Assembly (NCBI GenBank): GCA_935421135.1
Contig: OW285187.1
Span: 682,001-746,000, forward strand
Source of the DNA: Bugulina stolonifera
Taxonomy: Eukaryota > Bryozoa > Gymnolaemata > Cheilostomatida > Bugulidae
DNA length: 64,000 nt
Direction: 5' to 3'
Under the pieces are notes generated by a model. The model had not been told where the DNA came from. It ran no database searches and saw only the letters and a program-made list of their open reading frames with translations. The position numbers and the translations under genes are program-made. Of this stretch, positions 52,816-64,000 are shown piece by piece; positions within the stretch are counted from its first letter, which is position 1, and each line of letters starts with the position of its first letter.

Positions 52816-54815
52816 TCACATAGTGTAGATATTACCATTGTTAAAAAATTTCATAAAAAATTGAAAAAAACTGTTGGATCGCTTTGCAGTTCGTGCTATT
52901 ACAGGCCTATATAGAGTCTTTGAGCGAGAGGTTCTTCTGCAGTTATTAAAAGAAATTCTGTCATAAAGTGGATGTCCTGGATTTGAAATGATCTTTAGGA
53001 AATGGTTGGCAGTTGGCACATACATCAAAAATAAAATTGTTCAAACTTGGTAATACTAAAAATTCTAGTCTAAATTCGTATGGAAGATTTGGCACTATAA
53101 TTCGTGATGCTGATCTTTGGACCTTCTCCAATCTGTCTTTAAGTTGTTTTCCTAGGAGGGTATACCAGGCTGGGGCTCCATAAATTAAAATAGAGCGAAT
53201 GTTACTCTGATAAAATGTTTTTAGACCAGCATCGTTGAGCCCTAGAGTTTTAAGCTTGCGCATCAAATACAAGCGGCTGTTGGTCTTAGATTCTAAAAAT
53301 TCTATGTGGGCATTAAAACCCAGTTTACAGTCAATGACTATACCTAAAAATTTAGTTTGTGCCACAGGAGAGATCACAGTGTTGTCTATAACAACGTCAG
53401 AGCAGTAATTACGCTGATGAGAGAGATTTGTGTTCATCAGTACAGTCTTGTCTGTGTTGAGAAGCATAGAGTTTGCCGTTGACCACAGGCTGGTCTTCCT
53501 AATGGCTTCTCCCACCATATCAGTCCTAAGAGGATCACTACATGGTTTGTAAAAGGTGGTGTCATCAGCGTATTTGACCTGGGGGAAATCTTGTAAAAGG
53601 GGGTGTCATCAGCGTATTTGACCTGGGGGAAATCATCTATGTGTATATCATTAACATAAACAAGCCATAGCAATGGCCCTAGTTTTGTGCCTTGAGGACT
53701 GCCCACAAAATTTGGTAAATATGTAGAAAAATGATTGCAAAATTTCACACACTGCTTGTGATTATTTAAAAAATTTGAAACCAACTTGACAATCTGGGTC
53801 TTAAAACCCAGAGATGCCATCTTTTCTATAACAATTGATGGTTGCAAACGATCGAAAGCCTTAGAGAAATCTAGGCAGGCAGTTTATACAAACTTAGTAC
53901 TGGTGTTATCTAAGTGAGCCGTTACATCATCAATGTACTGTAGCAGAGCATCGGTGGTACTGACTCCAAGTCGGTAAGCATACTGAGTTGGGGTTATTAC
54001 ACTGTCGATGGTGTGGCACATCTTATTAATTATAACTTGTTCAAGCAGCAGGTGGTACAGTAATGATATGGGACGATAGTTTTTAAATTCCGTCGGATTT
54101 TTACATTTCGGAATTGGTGTTATCTCGGCCATCTTCCATTTATTAAGGTATTTCCCTGTTTCTAACATGCAGTTTGCGATATCATGAACTGGGATGCAAA
54201 TATCCTCTACGCAGTCTTTAGATACCCAAGTAGGGAAGTCCTGGGTAGAGGTACATTTTGATGGATCAAGTTTATGAATCAACATTTTAACTTCAGAGAT
54301 TGATAGTGGTTGGAGTGGTGCAGGATTCTGTGATAGTAGAGAGTTGTCGCTATGAATTGAATCTCCACCTACTTTGATATAGTATTTATTTAGACCTGAG
54401 CAGAAATGGTCAGTGGAGATAAATCTCCCTTCAATATTATGTCTCTTTGATGCCGGTGAACTCTGATATTTGTTGGTGATGTTATTAAGAGTTGTCCACC
54501 ATTCTTTAGTGTTTCGACTGGCATTAAGTCGGGAGTTCAGAAACTGCCTTTTACTGGATCGAATGTGACGTTGCATCAAAGCCCTCAAGACTTTGAAAGC
54601 TTTTGAGTTCTTCTTTCGGGCTACGTCTCTAGCACGGATCGTTTTTATGATAGCACTAGTAATCCACGGGGGTCTGTCTTTACGTTGCTTCACCATCTTA
54701 TAGGGACAGTTTTTATTCAGTATTTTGTCTATTGTGTGATGGAGTATTTCGACTTTGGAGTGTACGTCAGGTGCATCCAGTACAGCTTTCCAGTCTTGAG
54801 ATGCCATATAATATA
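52816..54815 (-). pseudogene. Degenerate LINE reverse transcriptase (5'-truncated)
   Basis: On the minus strand from about 54815 the frame shows the pre-RT region (WKAVLDAPDVHSKV, KDRPPWITSAI) and RT motifs: ITPIPKCKNPTEFKNYRPIS, a DFSKAFDRLQ block, SPQGTKLGPLLW, and KYADDT with the catalytic YADD at about 53610-53625. The C-terminal region has KFLGIVID, SILIYGAPAWYTLL and RSASRI. Breaks: an in-frame TAA at 53884-53886 just before the DFSKAFD block, a 47-bp direct duplication at about 53541-53633 that shifts the frame right after YADD, and a further shift near 53020. The endonuclease domain is missing; the 5' end stops in simple repeat. This is a dead CR1/L2/Jockey-type copy. Confidence 0.88.
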
Positions 54816-55100
54816 TAATGTGTACAGTATGTATGATATAGTATATGTACAGTATATATATATGATAATTATACATGTACTATGGGTACAGTATGTATGA
54901 TATAGTATATGTACAGTATATATGATATACCTGTAATATGTGTACAGTGTACGAGTGTAGACTGTACTCGTATATGATATAATATATGAACAGTGTATAT
55001 GATATATTATGTGTACAGTATGTAATATAATATAATGTGTACAGTATGTATGATATAGTATGTGTACAGTGTATATATATAATATACATGTAATATGTCT
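54815..55100. repeat. Simple-sequence array at the truncated end of the LINE
   Basis: About nine imperfect units of GTGTACAGTATGTATGATAT plus AGTATAT. The LINE 5' end abuts this array. Minus-strand frames here are artefacts. Confidence 0.85.
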
Positions 55101-55264
55101 GCAATGTAAATCAGGGTTGCCCAAACTAAGGTCTTTTGTCTGTATTTCAACGGCCAGCCCTCCTACCCTAAATAACAGAATATTTTTCAGTGTGTGATGT
55201 CATATCCTGCAAGAGAGGTGAGCTGTTTGTTGGTAAAGCTTGTGACCACCATAGAGGTATCTCC

Positions 55265-55435
55265 TATAACTATAACTCTATTGTACTTACACTTGTACAT
55301 ACTTGTACTATAGACCTATTGTACTTACACTAGTACACACTTGTACTATAGACCTATTACACTTACACTAGTACATACTTGTACCATAGACCTATTACAC
55401 TTACACTAGTACATACTTGTACCATAGACCTATTA
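55265..55435. repeat. 38-bp satellite, left part (interrupted by the retrotransposon)
   Basis: About five units of TATTACACTTACACTAGTAC, ATACTTGTACCATAGACC. The array continues after the retrotransposon at 60025, so the element inserted into it. Confidence 0.93.
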
Positions 55436-55592
55436 TGTAGACTGATGTAAGTGATCACTTACCAGTTGTGTTGGTTTTCTTTCTTGCTAGGAATGTTCAG
55501 AACATCGTGGTCTTGACTGCAACCGGAAGTGGGCCAGCTTATCTTTTTAGGTCAAGGTCGCATATCTATCAATGACGTCTACCATGTCAACA
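55436..55592 (-). repeat. 3' LTR of the retrotransposon
   Basis: 157 bp, beginning TGTAGACTGATG and ending CATGTCAACA on the plus strand, with TG...CA ends. It matches the copy at 59868-60024 over its full length by inspection. It is unusually short for a gypsy LTR. Confidence 0.95.
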
Positions 55593-55605
55593 TCTCCTTT
55601 CGTTT
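55593..55605 (-). other. Polypurine tract
   Basis: Directly inside the 3' LTR, the minus strand reads AAACGAAAGGAGA, the purine-rich primer expected for plus-strand DNA synthesis. Confidence 0.65.
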
Positions 55606-55823
55606 GTAAGATCGTAGTGATTGTATCTAGGTGATTGTCTCCGATATTTATATGGTTGAGTATCAGAACTGAGTATGTGCGTTTGTAGGATAAGGTCTCT
55701 GATTATTATGATATAGCGGGTAATAATGTGTATGATATGGATATAACGTATACATAAAGGTCCAGCTGGACCTGGGGACAGGGGAATGTGAGCATCACCG
55801 CTCCCCCTGCGTGCCGTCTATGG

Positions 55824-58800
55824 TTAGACGAAGTATTTGTAATCAGGCCGGTGCGGTGGCCTGATCTGCCTCCCACTTCTGCTGGTTACAGGGCTCGGTG
55901 GTGCGGTTTCTATTTCCATGGTTTCCTGCGGTGGTGGCCTCACCACGCGATGTTTCTTTGGTGCCTGCATGACCGCACTTGTAGTTGGGCCTCTGTCCTG
56001 TTCTCTCCTCTTCGTTGGATCGGTGGGGCCGTGTTGGACCGGTGGAGCTTGTATGGCTGTCCTGTTCCTCCTTACTATATTCCCTTGGTCGTTCTGCACC
56101 AGGTATGATCGGGTTGATACAGGCTCTAGGACCTGTGCTGGTCTCCATTTGGTCAGCTTGTCATGGACCTGTTTGAGTAGAACTGGTTGTCCATGACTGA
56201 GCTTGTCCATTTCTCGCGTTCCCTTGTTGTATGTGTTAATCATCCTTCTCTGTCTTTCTCTTCTAGCTGCCGCTATCTCATCAAGGTCGGGTGTTTGTAC
56301 TTCCAGCGCTTCCGTAGGCTGTGGAACCATGGTCCTTAGTCTTCTGGAGAATAGACGTTCTGCGGGGCTTTTGAAATCTCGGTTCGGGGATGCTCTCCAT
56401 TCTAGTAGTGCCTTCCACGGGTCCTCAGCTGTCTTGAACATATTCTTCACGATTTTCACTGCGGATTCTGCTTTTCCGTTACTTTGTGCGTGGTAGGGCG
56501 ACGATGTAGTGTGTGTGAATCTCCATTCCGCAGCAAATTCTCTGAATTTGGTACTGACATAATATGGGGCATTGTCGCTGTGGAGTGTCTGAGGTATCCC
56601 ATGGCGTGCAAATATCTCCTTGCATGCTTCAACTATTGTGGTTGCAGCCTCGTCCCGCAATCTGGTCACTTCGATGAAGTCCGACATGTAGTCTACTAGT
56701 ATCAAGTATGGTACTTCTCTGTGGTACATCACGTCCGTTCCTACTTTGCTGAATTGCTGAGTGGGTACCTCATGTGTCATTAGTGGTTCTTTTCTGTTGA
56801 CTGGCTTGTTCATCTGACAGGCGATGCATTGGTTTGCTGTCGCATGTAGTTCTTCCTGCATATTTGGCCAATAAAGGATGTCTCTCGCTCTCATAAGCAT
56901 GGTCTCAGCTCCCTGATGTGCCCCGTGCAATACTTGGGCTATCTCTTTTATCATGTTCGTTGGGATCACTAGTCTCGTTCCTTTGTATATCAGGCCATCT
57001 CTTTCTGCTAATTCATCCCGGAATGTCCAGTAGTCTTTCATGCTGTGATCACACTTGCTTCTTTTCTCTGGCCAGCCGTGGGAGATCATCCTTCGGAGTA
57101 AGTTGTATGTTTCATCTTCAGCACCATATGCTCGAGTTCTATCCAATCGTTCGTCTGACATATCTGTAAATTGGGTGTGTGTAGTGTCATCTATCTCAGC
57201 TAGGAACACCTCTATTTTGGTCTTATGCTGATCTCCTGTTGGGTTTGCTTCTGTTACAGGGGCTCTCGATAGCATGTCAGCCACCACTTGTTCTTTTCCT
57301 GGCTTATATTCCAAGTTGAACCCATACCTCTGTAGTGAAAGCAACATCTTCTGTAATCTGAGCGGAGATTTCTCCATTTCCTTCTTGAATATTGACTCTA
57401 AAGGGCGGTGGTCCGAGTAGACTTGGAGGTCTGATTTCCCATAAATGTACTGGTCGAATTTGCTGCAAGCGAATATGACTGCTAGACATTCTAATTCCAT
57501 TGGGTGATATTTCTCCTCCGTATCAGTTAGTGTTCTTGAGGCAAAGCATATTGGTTTCCCTTCTTGTGTCAGCACTGCGCCTAGCCCTTTTGTGCTGGCG
57601 TCACATTCTATGACTGCCGCTTTGTTTGGATCGTAGTACCTCAGTAGGGTATCCTCACTAATCGCCTCCTTTAACGCCAGGAAACTTCTTCTTTGTTCTT
57701 CTCCCAACTCAAAGTTGTCTTCGTTTATCTCCTTGGTCGCCTCCCTTAGCTCGTCAGCCAGCGCTGACAGGTTGGGGACAAACTTTGCTAAGTAATTTGC
57801 TGTCCCGAGAAATCTCTTAACTCCTGTAGCATCTGTTGGTTCAGGCATATCTTTTAATCCCTGTACTTTGGCTAGGTCAGGTTTCACTCCGTCGGTGGTC
57901 AGTACGTGTCCCATATATTTGATTTCAGTTAGATGTAGCTTCATTTTCTCTTTGTTTATTCTGACTCCCTTCTCTCGGATGCGCTCCATCAGCTCCAGCA
58001 GCTTGTTGTCGTGATCTAGTCTAGCCTCATCCTCCGTCTCCCCAACACCATACACCAGTATATCGTCGGCAATGACCTCAACACCATCTAGACCATCCAA
58101 GACCATGTGTAGCCTCCTCTGGTATTCTTCTCCGCTTGATGATAAACCAAAGGGAAGGCGATTCCAGCAATATCTGCCTAAAGGTGTCCAGAAGGTTGTG
58201 AGTTTTCTAGATTCCTCTGCCAGTTTCACTTGAAAGAAACCGTCTTTGGCGTCTAGCAGTGAGAAACATTTCGCTTTGGTTAGTTTTGGCAATACATCTT
58301 CCAATGTCGGGATGGGGTAATGGTTTCTTATTATTGCTTTGTTTAGATCTTTCGGGTCAATGCATAATCTTATCGTTCCATTGGGCTTCCTGAGGGCTAC
58401 CTGCGACGGTATCCACTCTGTGGGTTCATCTACACGTGCGATAACGCCAGCGCTTTCGAGGTCCTTTATTTTCTTTATGATATCGTCTCTCATCATGATG
58501 GGTGTACGTCTTGGCCTATGCTGGACTGGGCTCACCGATTTGTCTATCTCAATTTTATATTCTCCAGGCATCAGTCCTAGTCCCTTGAAAGTATCGTCGT
58601 AATTCTGGATCAACCATTCTCGCGTGACTCTTTCGCCCACTCCTACTGCATTGACTTCCTCGTCTAGTTTTATCATCCCGGCACTAAGGCATGTGTCCAC
58701 TCCTATCAAGGGGTAGGGGCGGTTGTCAGTCTTGATAACCTCAAATTCCACTGGATTAGGTATTTCTTGGAACTTGATGCATGCTTTTCCACTGCTTGGC

Positions 58801-59816
58801 ATCTCACCTCCATCATACGTGGTCAGCACCACTTGGCTTGGCTCCAATTCGGGACTTCCTAGTCTCTTGTAGTCATGGAATGTCATCACATTTCTTGCTG
58901 CTGCAGTATCCAACTGGTAGTTCATTCTCATGTTCTCAGTTGAAAGTTTTACTAATAACCTTTTGCCTACTCGGTTTACTGTGGGCTGATTCATCACGAG
59001 TAGCTCCTCATATACCTTGTTGTCCACCTGATGCTCTGACATTGCCTGCACCTCCGCTCTAGATTCATCTGCCTTCTTCTTTCTACACGTTCGCTCAAAA
59101 TGGTTCTTCTTTTGACAGTAGCGGCATGTCTCGCCATAAGCTGGGCAGTTGGACATACCTCGTCTGTGTTTGGTCCCACAGAACCCACATTCAGGTCCTC
59201 CCGTGTCAGATCCTTTAAATCTCTGGGGTGGTGGGTTCCTTCGTTCATAAAGCTTGTGAACCGCCTCTCCCGAGGCTCCTCCCAATTCTTTCATGTGTGT
59301 CGAAGCAACTGCGCTCTCTCTTGCCATTTTTACTGCTAAGTCTAAGGTAAGGGGTCCTTTACATGCCTCAAGGAGTAGTTTATCCCTCAACCGTATGTCA
59401 TCCATACCTTGCACCAGTGCATGGCACGTTAAATCATCAGTGAGTGCTTCAAAGTTACATAATCTGGCTTGGGTCCTCAGTTTGGTTTCAAATTCTTCAA
59501 TGGGGAGTCCATCTTGTTTCATGTTGAGTAGTCTATGTCTTGCTATGAAAGTCTCGTCCTGGGGCTTACAGAATGTATCAAATGCTTGAATGACTTTATC
59601 ATAATCAACCCTATCAGTTTCATCTAGGTTGAAATTCTCATAGATGTCATTTCCTCTTGGGCCTATGGTTCTCAATAATATTGCCACCTTCACAGTCTTT
59701 GGCTTCGTGTCCTTAGCTGTTGCTACCAAAAATTGGTTAAACTCTCTCTTGAATCTTTTCCATCCTTCTGCCAAATTGCCATCCTTCAAAGGTTCAGGTG
59801 CTAACAACTGCTCCAT
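55824..59816 (-). CDS. Gag-Pol polyprotein of a Ty3/gypsy-type retrotransposon
   Basis: One frame of 1,330 aa, no stop. Order: gag-like N-terminus (1-200); zinc finger region with a CX2C at 210-213 and a CCHC knuckle at 231-244 (C231, C234, H239, C244); aspartic protease with DTAA at 303-306; reverse transcriptase about 430-610 with the ADD catalytic pair D584/D585 in VIADDILVYG; RNase H about 733-850 (D739, E774, D802); integrase about 955-1160 with a CX2C at 997-1000 and D1028, D1081, E1117 (a D-D-35-E spacing); and a GPY/F-like module (KWRPAQVLEPVSTRSYLV). No chromodomain is evident. Domain order RT-RNaseH-IN places it in Ty3/gypsy, not copia. Gag and Pol are fused without a frameshift, so relative dosage must be set in another way. 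All catalytic residues are present, so it may be active. Confidence 0.95.
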   Translation of the reverse strand: MEQLLAPEPLKDGNLAEGWKRFKREFNQFLVATAKDTKPKTVKVAILLRTIGPRGNDIYENFNLDETDRVDYDKVIQAFDTFCKPQDETFIARHRLLNMKQDGLPIEEFETKLRTQARLCNFEALTDDLTCHALVQGMDDIRLRDKLLLEACKGPLTLDLAVKMARESAVASTHMKELGGASGEAVHKLYERRNPPPQRFKGSDTGGPECGFCGTKHRRGMSNCPAYGETCRYCQKKNHFERTCRKKKADESRAEVQAMSEHQVDNKVYEELLVMNQPTVNRVGKRLLVKLSTENMRMNYQLDTAAARNVMTFHDYKRLGSPELEPSQVVLTTYDGGEMPSSGKACIKFQEIPNPVEFEVIKTDNRPYPLIGVDTCLSAGMIKLDEEVNAVGVGERVTREWLIQNYDDTFKGLGLMPGEYKIEIDKSVSPVQHRPRRTPIMMRDDIIKKIKDLESAGVIARVDEPTEWIPSQVALRKPNGTIRLCIDPKDLNKAIIRNHYPIPTLEDVLPKLTKAKCFSLLDAKDGFFQVKLAEESRKLTTFWTPLGRYCWNRLPFGLSSSGEEYQRRLHMVLDGLDGVEVIADDILVYGVGETEDEARLDHDNKLLELMERIREKGVRINKEKMKLHLTEIKYMGHVLTTDGVKPDLAKVQGLKDMPEPTDATGVKRFLGTANYLAKFVPNLSALADELREATKEINEDNFELGEEQRRSFLALKEAISEDTLLRYYDPNKAAVIECDASTKGLGAVLTQEGKPICFASRTLTDTEEKYHPMELECLAVIFACSKFDQYIYGKSDLQVYSDHRPLESIFKKEMEKSPLRLQKMLLSLQRYGFNLEYKPGKEQVVADMLSRAPVTEANPTGDQHKTKIEVFLAEIDDTTHTQFTDMSDERLDRTRAYGAEDETYNLLRRMISHGWPEKRSKCDHSMKDYWTFRDELAERDGLIYKGTRLVIPTNMIKEIAQVLHGAHQGAETMLMRARDILYWPNMQEELHATANQCIACQMNKPVNRKEPLMTHEVPTQQFSKVGTDVMYHREVPYLILVDYMSDFIEVTRLRDEAATTIVEACKEIFARHGIPQTLHSDNAPYYVSTKFREFAAEWRFTHTTSSPYHAQSNGKAESAVKIVKNMFKTAEDPWKALLEWRASPNRDFKSPAERLFSRRLRTMVPQPTEALEVQTPDLDEIAAARRERQRRMINTYNKGTREMDKLSHGQPVLLKQVHDKLTKWRPAQVLEPVSTRSYLVQNDQGNIVRRNRTAIQAPPVQHGPTDPTKRREQDRGPTTSAVMQAPKKHRVVRPPPQETMEIETAPPSPVTSRSGRQIRPPHRPDYKYFV

Positions 59817-59849
59817 TATCAGCTACTTGTAGATCGCTGGTCTCCAAGT

Positions 59850-59867
59850 CACCAAATTCTGACACCA
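59850..59867 (-). other. Primer-binding site
   Basis: Immediately inside the 5' LTR the minus strand reads TGGTGTCAGAATTTGGTG. TGG plus TGTCAG fits the 3' end of a leucine tRNA; the match weakens after about ten bases. The tRNA assignment is an inference. Confidence 0.6.
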
Positions 59868-60024
59868 TGTAGACTGATGTAAGTGATCACTTACCAGTTG
59901 TGTTGGTTTTCTTTCTTGCTAGGAATGTTCAGAACATCGTGGTCTTGACTGCAACCGGAAGTGGGCCAGCTTATCTTTTTAGGTCAAGGTCGCATATCTA
60001 TCAATGACGTCTACCATGTCAACA
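59868..60024 (-). repeat. 5' LTR of the retrotransposon
   Basis: 157-bp partner of the LTR at 55436-55592. Followed on the right by the TATTA target duplication. Confidence 0.95.
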
Positions 60025-62215
60025 TATTACACTTACACTCGTACATACTTGTACCATAGACCTATTGCACTTACACTCGTACACACTTGTACCATAGATC
60101 TATTACACTTACACTTGTACACACTTGTACTATAGACCTATTGCACTTACACTCGTACATACTTGTACCATAGACCTATTACACTTACACTCGTACATAC
60201 TTGTACCATAGATCTATTACACTTACACTAGTACATACTTGTACCATAAACCTATTACACTTACACTAGTACACACTTGTACCATAGACCTATTACACTT
60301 ACACTTGTACATACTTGTACTATAGACCTATTGCACTTACACTCGTACATACTTGTACCATAGACCTATTACACTTACACTCGTACACACTTGTACCATA
60401 AACCTATTACACTTACACTTGTACATACTTGTACCATAGACCTATTACACTTACACTTGTACACACTTGTACCATAGACCTATTACACTTACACTCGTAC
60501 ATACTTGTACCATAGACCTATTACACTTACACTCGTACATACTTGTACCATAGATCTATTACACTTACACTAGTACACACTTGTACCATAAACCTATTAC
60601 ACTTACACTTGTACACACTTGTACCATAGACCTATTACACTTACACTCGTACATACTTGTACCATAGACCTATTACACTTACACTCGTACATACTTGTAC
60701 CATAGACCTATTACACTTACACTCGTACATACTTGTACCATAGACCTATTGCACTTACACTAGTACATACTTGTACCATAGACCTATTACACTTACACTA
60801 GTACATACTTGTACCATAGATCTATTACACTTACACTCGTACATACTTGTACTATAGACCTATTACACTTACACTAGTACATACTTGTACCATAGATCTA
60901 TTACACTTACACTAGTACATACTTGTACCATAGATCTATTACACTTACACTCGTACATACTTGTACCATAGATCTATTACACTTACACTCGTACATACTT
61001 GTACTATAGACCTATTACACTTACACTAGTACATACTTGTACCATAGACCTATTACACTTACACTCGTACATACTTGTACCATAGATCTATTACACTTAC
61101 ACTCGTACATACTTGTACCATAGACCTATTACACTTACACTAGTACACACTTGTACCATAGACCTATTACACTTACACTCGTACATACTTGTACCATAGA
61201 CCTATTACACTTACACTCGTACATACTTGTACCATAGACCTATTGCACTTACACTCGTACACACTTGTACCATAGATCTATTACACTTACACTTGTACAT
61301 ACTTGTACCATAGACCTATTACACTTACACTAGTACACACTTGTACCATAGATCTATTACACTTACACTAGTACATACTTGTACCATAGACCTATTACAC
61401 TTACACTAGTACACACTTGTACCATAGATCTATTACACTTACACTAGTACATACTTGTACCATAGATCTATTACACTTACACTAGTACATACTTGTACCA
61501 TAGACCTATTACACTTACACTCGTACATACTTGTACCATAGATCTATTACACTTACACTCGTACATACTTGTACCATAGACCTATTACACTTACACTCGT
61601 ACATACTTGTACCATAGACCTATTACACTTACACTTGTACACACTTGTACTATAGACCTATTGCACTTACACTCGTACATACTTGTACCATAGACCTATT
61701 ACACTTACACTCGTACATACTTGTACCATAGATCTATTACACTTACACTAGTACATACTTGTACCATAAACCTATTACACTTACACTTGTACACACTTGT
61801 ACCATAGACCTATTACACTTACACTCGTACATACTTGTACCATAGACCTATTACACTTACACTCGTACATACTTGTACCATAGATCTATTACACTTACAC
61901 TAGTACACACTTGTACCATAGACCTATTACACTTACACTTGTACATACTTGTACCATAGACCTATTACACTTACACTAGTACATACTTGTACCATAGATC
62001 TATTACACTTACACTAGTACATACTTGTACCATAGACCTATTACACTTACACTAGTACATACTTGTACCATAGACCTATTGCACTTACACTAGTACATAC
62101 TTGTACCATAGACCTATTGCACTTACACTAGTACACACTTGTACCATAGACCTATTGCACTTACACTAGTACACACTTGTACCATAGACCTATTGCACTT
62201 ACACTTGTACATACT
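60025..62215. repeat. 38-bp satellite, right part
   Basis: About 57 units of 38 bp: TATTACACTTACACT, (A/C/T)GTACA(T/C)ACTTG, TAC(C/T)ATAGA(C/T)C. The variable positions (tAGtac/tCGtac/tTGtac, gaCC/gaTC) recur in varying combinations. No gene. Confidence 0.98.
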
Positions 62216-62284
62216 TGCTTTGTACAGCATAAAAATATCTATTTAATCATTTTGCTTGCCTATTTATTTCTTTCCTACTACAGT

Positions 62285-63412
62285 CTATATATTATATGCT
62301 TATATCAACATAGAGAATCCGTCTATATACAGTGTATATACTTATATCAACATAGAGAATCAGTCTATATACAGTGTATATACTTATATCAACATAAAGA
62401 ATTAGTCTATATACAGTGTATATACTTATATTAACATAGAGAATTAGTCTATATACAGTGTATATACTTATATTAACATAGAGAATCAGTCTATATACAG
62501 TGTATATGCTTATATCAACATAGAGAATCAGTCTATATACAGTGTATATACTTAATATATCAACATAGAGAATTAGTCTATATACAGTATATATACTTAT
62601 ATCAACATATAGAATCAGTCTATATACAGTGTATATACTTATATCAACATAGAGAATCAGTCTATATACAGTGTATATACTTATATCAACATAGAGAATC
62701 AGTCTATATACAGTGTATATACTTATATCAACATAGAGAATCAGTCTATATACAGTGTATATACTTATATCAACATAAAGAATTAGTCTATATACAGTGT
62801 ATATACTTATATTAACATAGAGAATTAGTCTATATACAGTGTATATACTTATATCAACATAGAGAATCAGTCTATATACAGTGTATATACTTATATCAAC
62901 ATAGAGAATCAGTCTATATACAGTGTATATACTTATATCAACATAGAGAATCAGTCTATATACAGTGTATATACTTATATCAACATATAGAATCAGTCTA
63001 TATACAGTTTATATACTTATATCAACATAGAGAATTAGTCTATATACAGTGTATATACTTATATCAACATAGAGAATCAGTCTATATACAGTGTATATGC
63101 TTATATCAACATAGAGAATTAGTCTATATACAGTGTATATACTTATATCAACATAGAGAATTAGTCTATATACAGTGTATATACTTATATCAACATAGAG
63201 AATCAGTCTATATACAGTGTATATACTTATATTAACATAGAGAATTAGTCTATATACAGTGTATATACTTATATCAACATAGAGAATCAGTCTATATACA
63301 GTGTATATGCTTATATCAACATAGAGAATTAGTCTATATACAGTGTATATACTTATATCAACATAGAGAATTAGTCTATATACAGTGTATATACTTATAT
63401 CAACATAGAGAA
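62285..63412. repeat. 42-bp satellite
   Basis: About 27 units of TATATACTTATATCAACATA, GAGAAT(C/T)AGTC and TATATACAGTG. A block near 62400-62520 has ATTAAC; another near 63040-63410 repeats a group of about five variant units twice. Open minus-strand frames (14 codons per unit) are not genes. Confidence 0.97.
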
Positions 63413-63735
63413 TGCCAGGATCCACTTTTTTATGCTTTTGGAATTCTCAGTTTTATCCCAATTCCTACTATCAGTTAAGATGACTACTTTTTGGAATACT
63501 AGTTTATCTCTTTACTAGCTACATGTACATATACATATACATCCATTTCTGCCAGGGCAAAAATAGATGTATATGTAGGCTTAGGCCTGCACGTTGTTAT
63601 CACCACTTGATTGCAGGGCATATAGGTTTACACTGCCAACTGTATACGTTTATATTGTAGATATTCTTCATATTTTAATGATTAAAACAAGCACCATGCA
63701 ACAAGTGTCTCTCTTGTTAGTTCAGCATCATTCCA
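63413..63735. other. Unique spacer, nothing recognised
   Basis: About 320 bp of non-repetitive AT-rich sequence between two satellites. No frame or motif stands out. Confidence 0.4.
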
Positions 63736-63744
63736 GGTTTAGTA

Positions 63745-64000
63745 GCATGGAATAACAGTACCCATACGCCATAGCAGTATAATAGCAGTACCCATGCGCC
63801 ATAGCAGTACCCATACACCATAGCAGTATAATAACAGTACCCATACACCACAGCAGTATAATAACAGTACCCAGATACACCATAGCAGTATAATAACAGT
63901 ACCCATACACCATAGCAGTATAATAACAGTACCCATACGTCATAGCAGTATAATAACAGTACCCATACACCATAGCAGTATAATAACAGTACCCATACGC
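63745..64000. repeat. 30-bp array reaching the window end
   Basis: At least eight units of CAGTATAATAACAGTACCCA plus TACACCATAG, with shortened units near 63790-63815. It continues beyond the window. Confidence 0.93.

Larger units (their letters stand above)
55431..60029 (-). mobile_element. Ty3/gypsy-type LTR retrotransposon, apparently complete
   Basis: A full element of 4,589 bp (55436-60024) with two 157-bp LTRs, a single gag-pol frame without stops, a primer-binding site, a polypurine tract and a perfect 5-bp target duplication TATTA on both sides (55431-55435 and 60025-60029). Transcription runs on the minus strand. By eye the two LTRs are identical, which indicates recent insertion. 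There is no envelope frame. Confidence 0.95.

Noticed and set aside
55788..59832. Many plus-strand frames of 60-106 codons
   Set aside because: They are antisense shadows of the retrotransposon gag-pol frame.
63009..63425. Minus-strand frame of 138 codons
   Set aside because: 42-bp satellite; no unique sequence within the frame.

Overview
The window is eukaryotic and almost certainly from a non-vertebrate animal. Its genes are split into short coding exons by GT-AG introns. Five recognisable animal-type proteins can be rebuilt exon by exon with every phase agreeing: AP-1 mu adaptin, the splicing factor KHDC4, WDR54, a HIG1-domain mitochondrial protein and a MAPKAPK2/3 kinase. The species cannot be named from sequence alone. 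No rRNA, tRNA or CRISPR was seen.

Layout. 1-7900: a 70-bp satellite with higher-order structure, degenerate relatives of it on both sides, and small fold-back elements. Two orphan coding-like exons lie at 963-1245 (-) and 7989-8211 (+). 8844-14412 (-): AP1M, 12 exons... counted as 11 coding exons, 422 aa. 14413-16335: head-to-head spacer with a LINE relic. 16336-30610 (+): KHDC4, 15-16 exons, with very large repeat arrays in its introns. 31293-38446 (-): WDR54, 8 exons, 335 aa, tail-to-tail with KHDC4; its fourth intron holds a hAT-like element and a fold-back element. 39106-39852 (+): an unrecognised two-exon gene, head-to-head with WDR54. 42045-42550 (+): HIG1-domain gene. 44569-45459: a non-autonomous hAT element with a perfect 8-bp target duplication. 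45797-52120 (+): MAPKAPK2/3, 9 exons, 347 aa. 52816-54815 (-): broken LINE. 55240-62215: a 38-bp satellite interrupted by an apparently intact Ty3/gypsy-type retrotransposon with 157-bp LTRs that look identical. 62285-64000: two more satellites.

The most striking property is the relation between repeats and splice sites. In all five recognised genes, tandem arrays start or end at an exon boundary, and in many cases each repeat unit carries a copy of the adjoining splice site together with the last or first exon bases. The result is rows of decoy 5' or 3' splice sites next to the real one. Several unit lengths are multiples of three (21, 36, 45, 51 bp), and in two cases (HIG1 gene, AP1M exon 5) the arrays stay open in the exon's frame, so decoy use would insert peptide repeats rather than shift the frame. 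This looks like repeated tandem duplication seeded at exon-intron junctions. Exon calls come from reading the sequence by eye and matching to remembered families; no alignment or transcript data were available.
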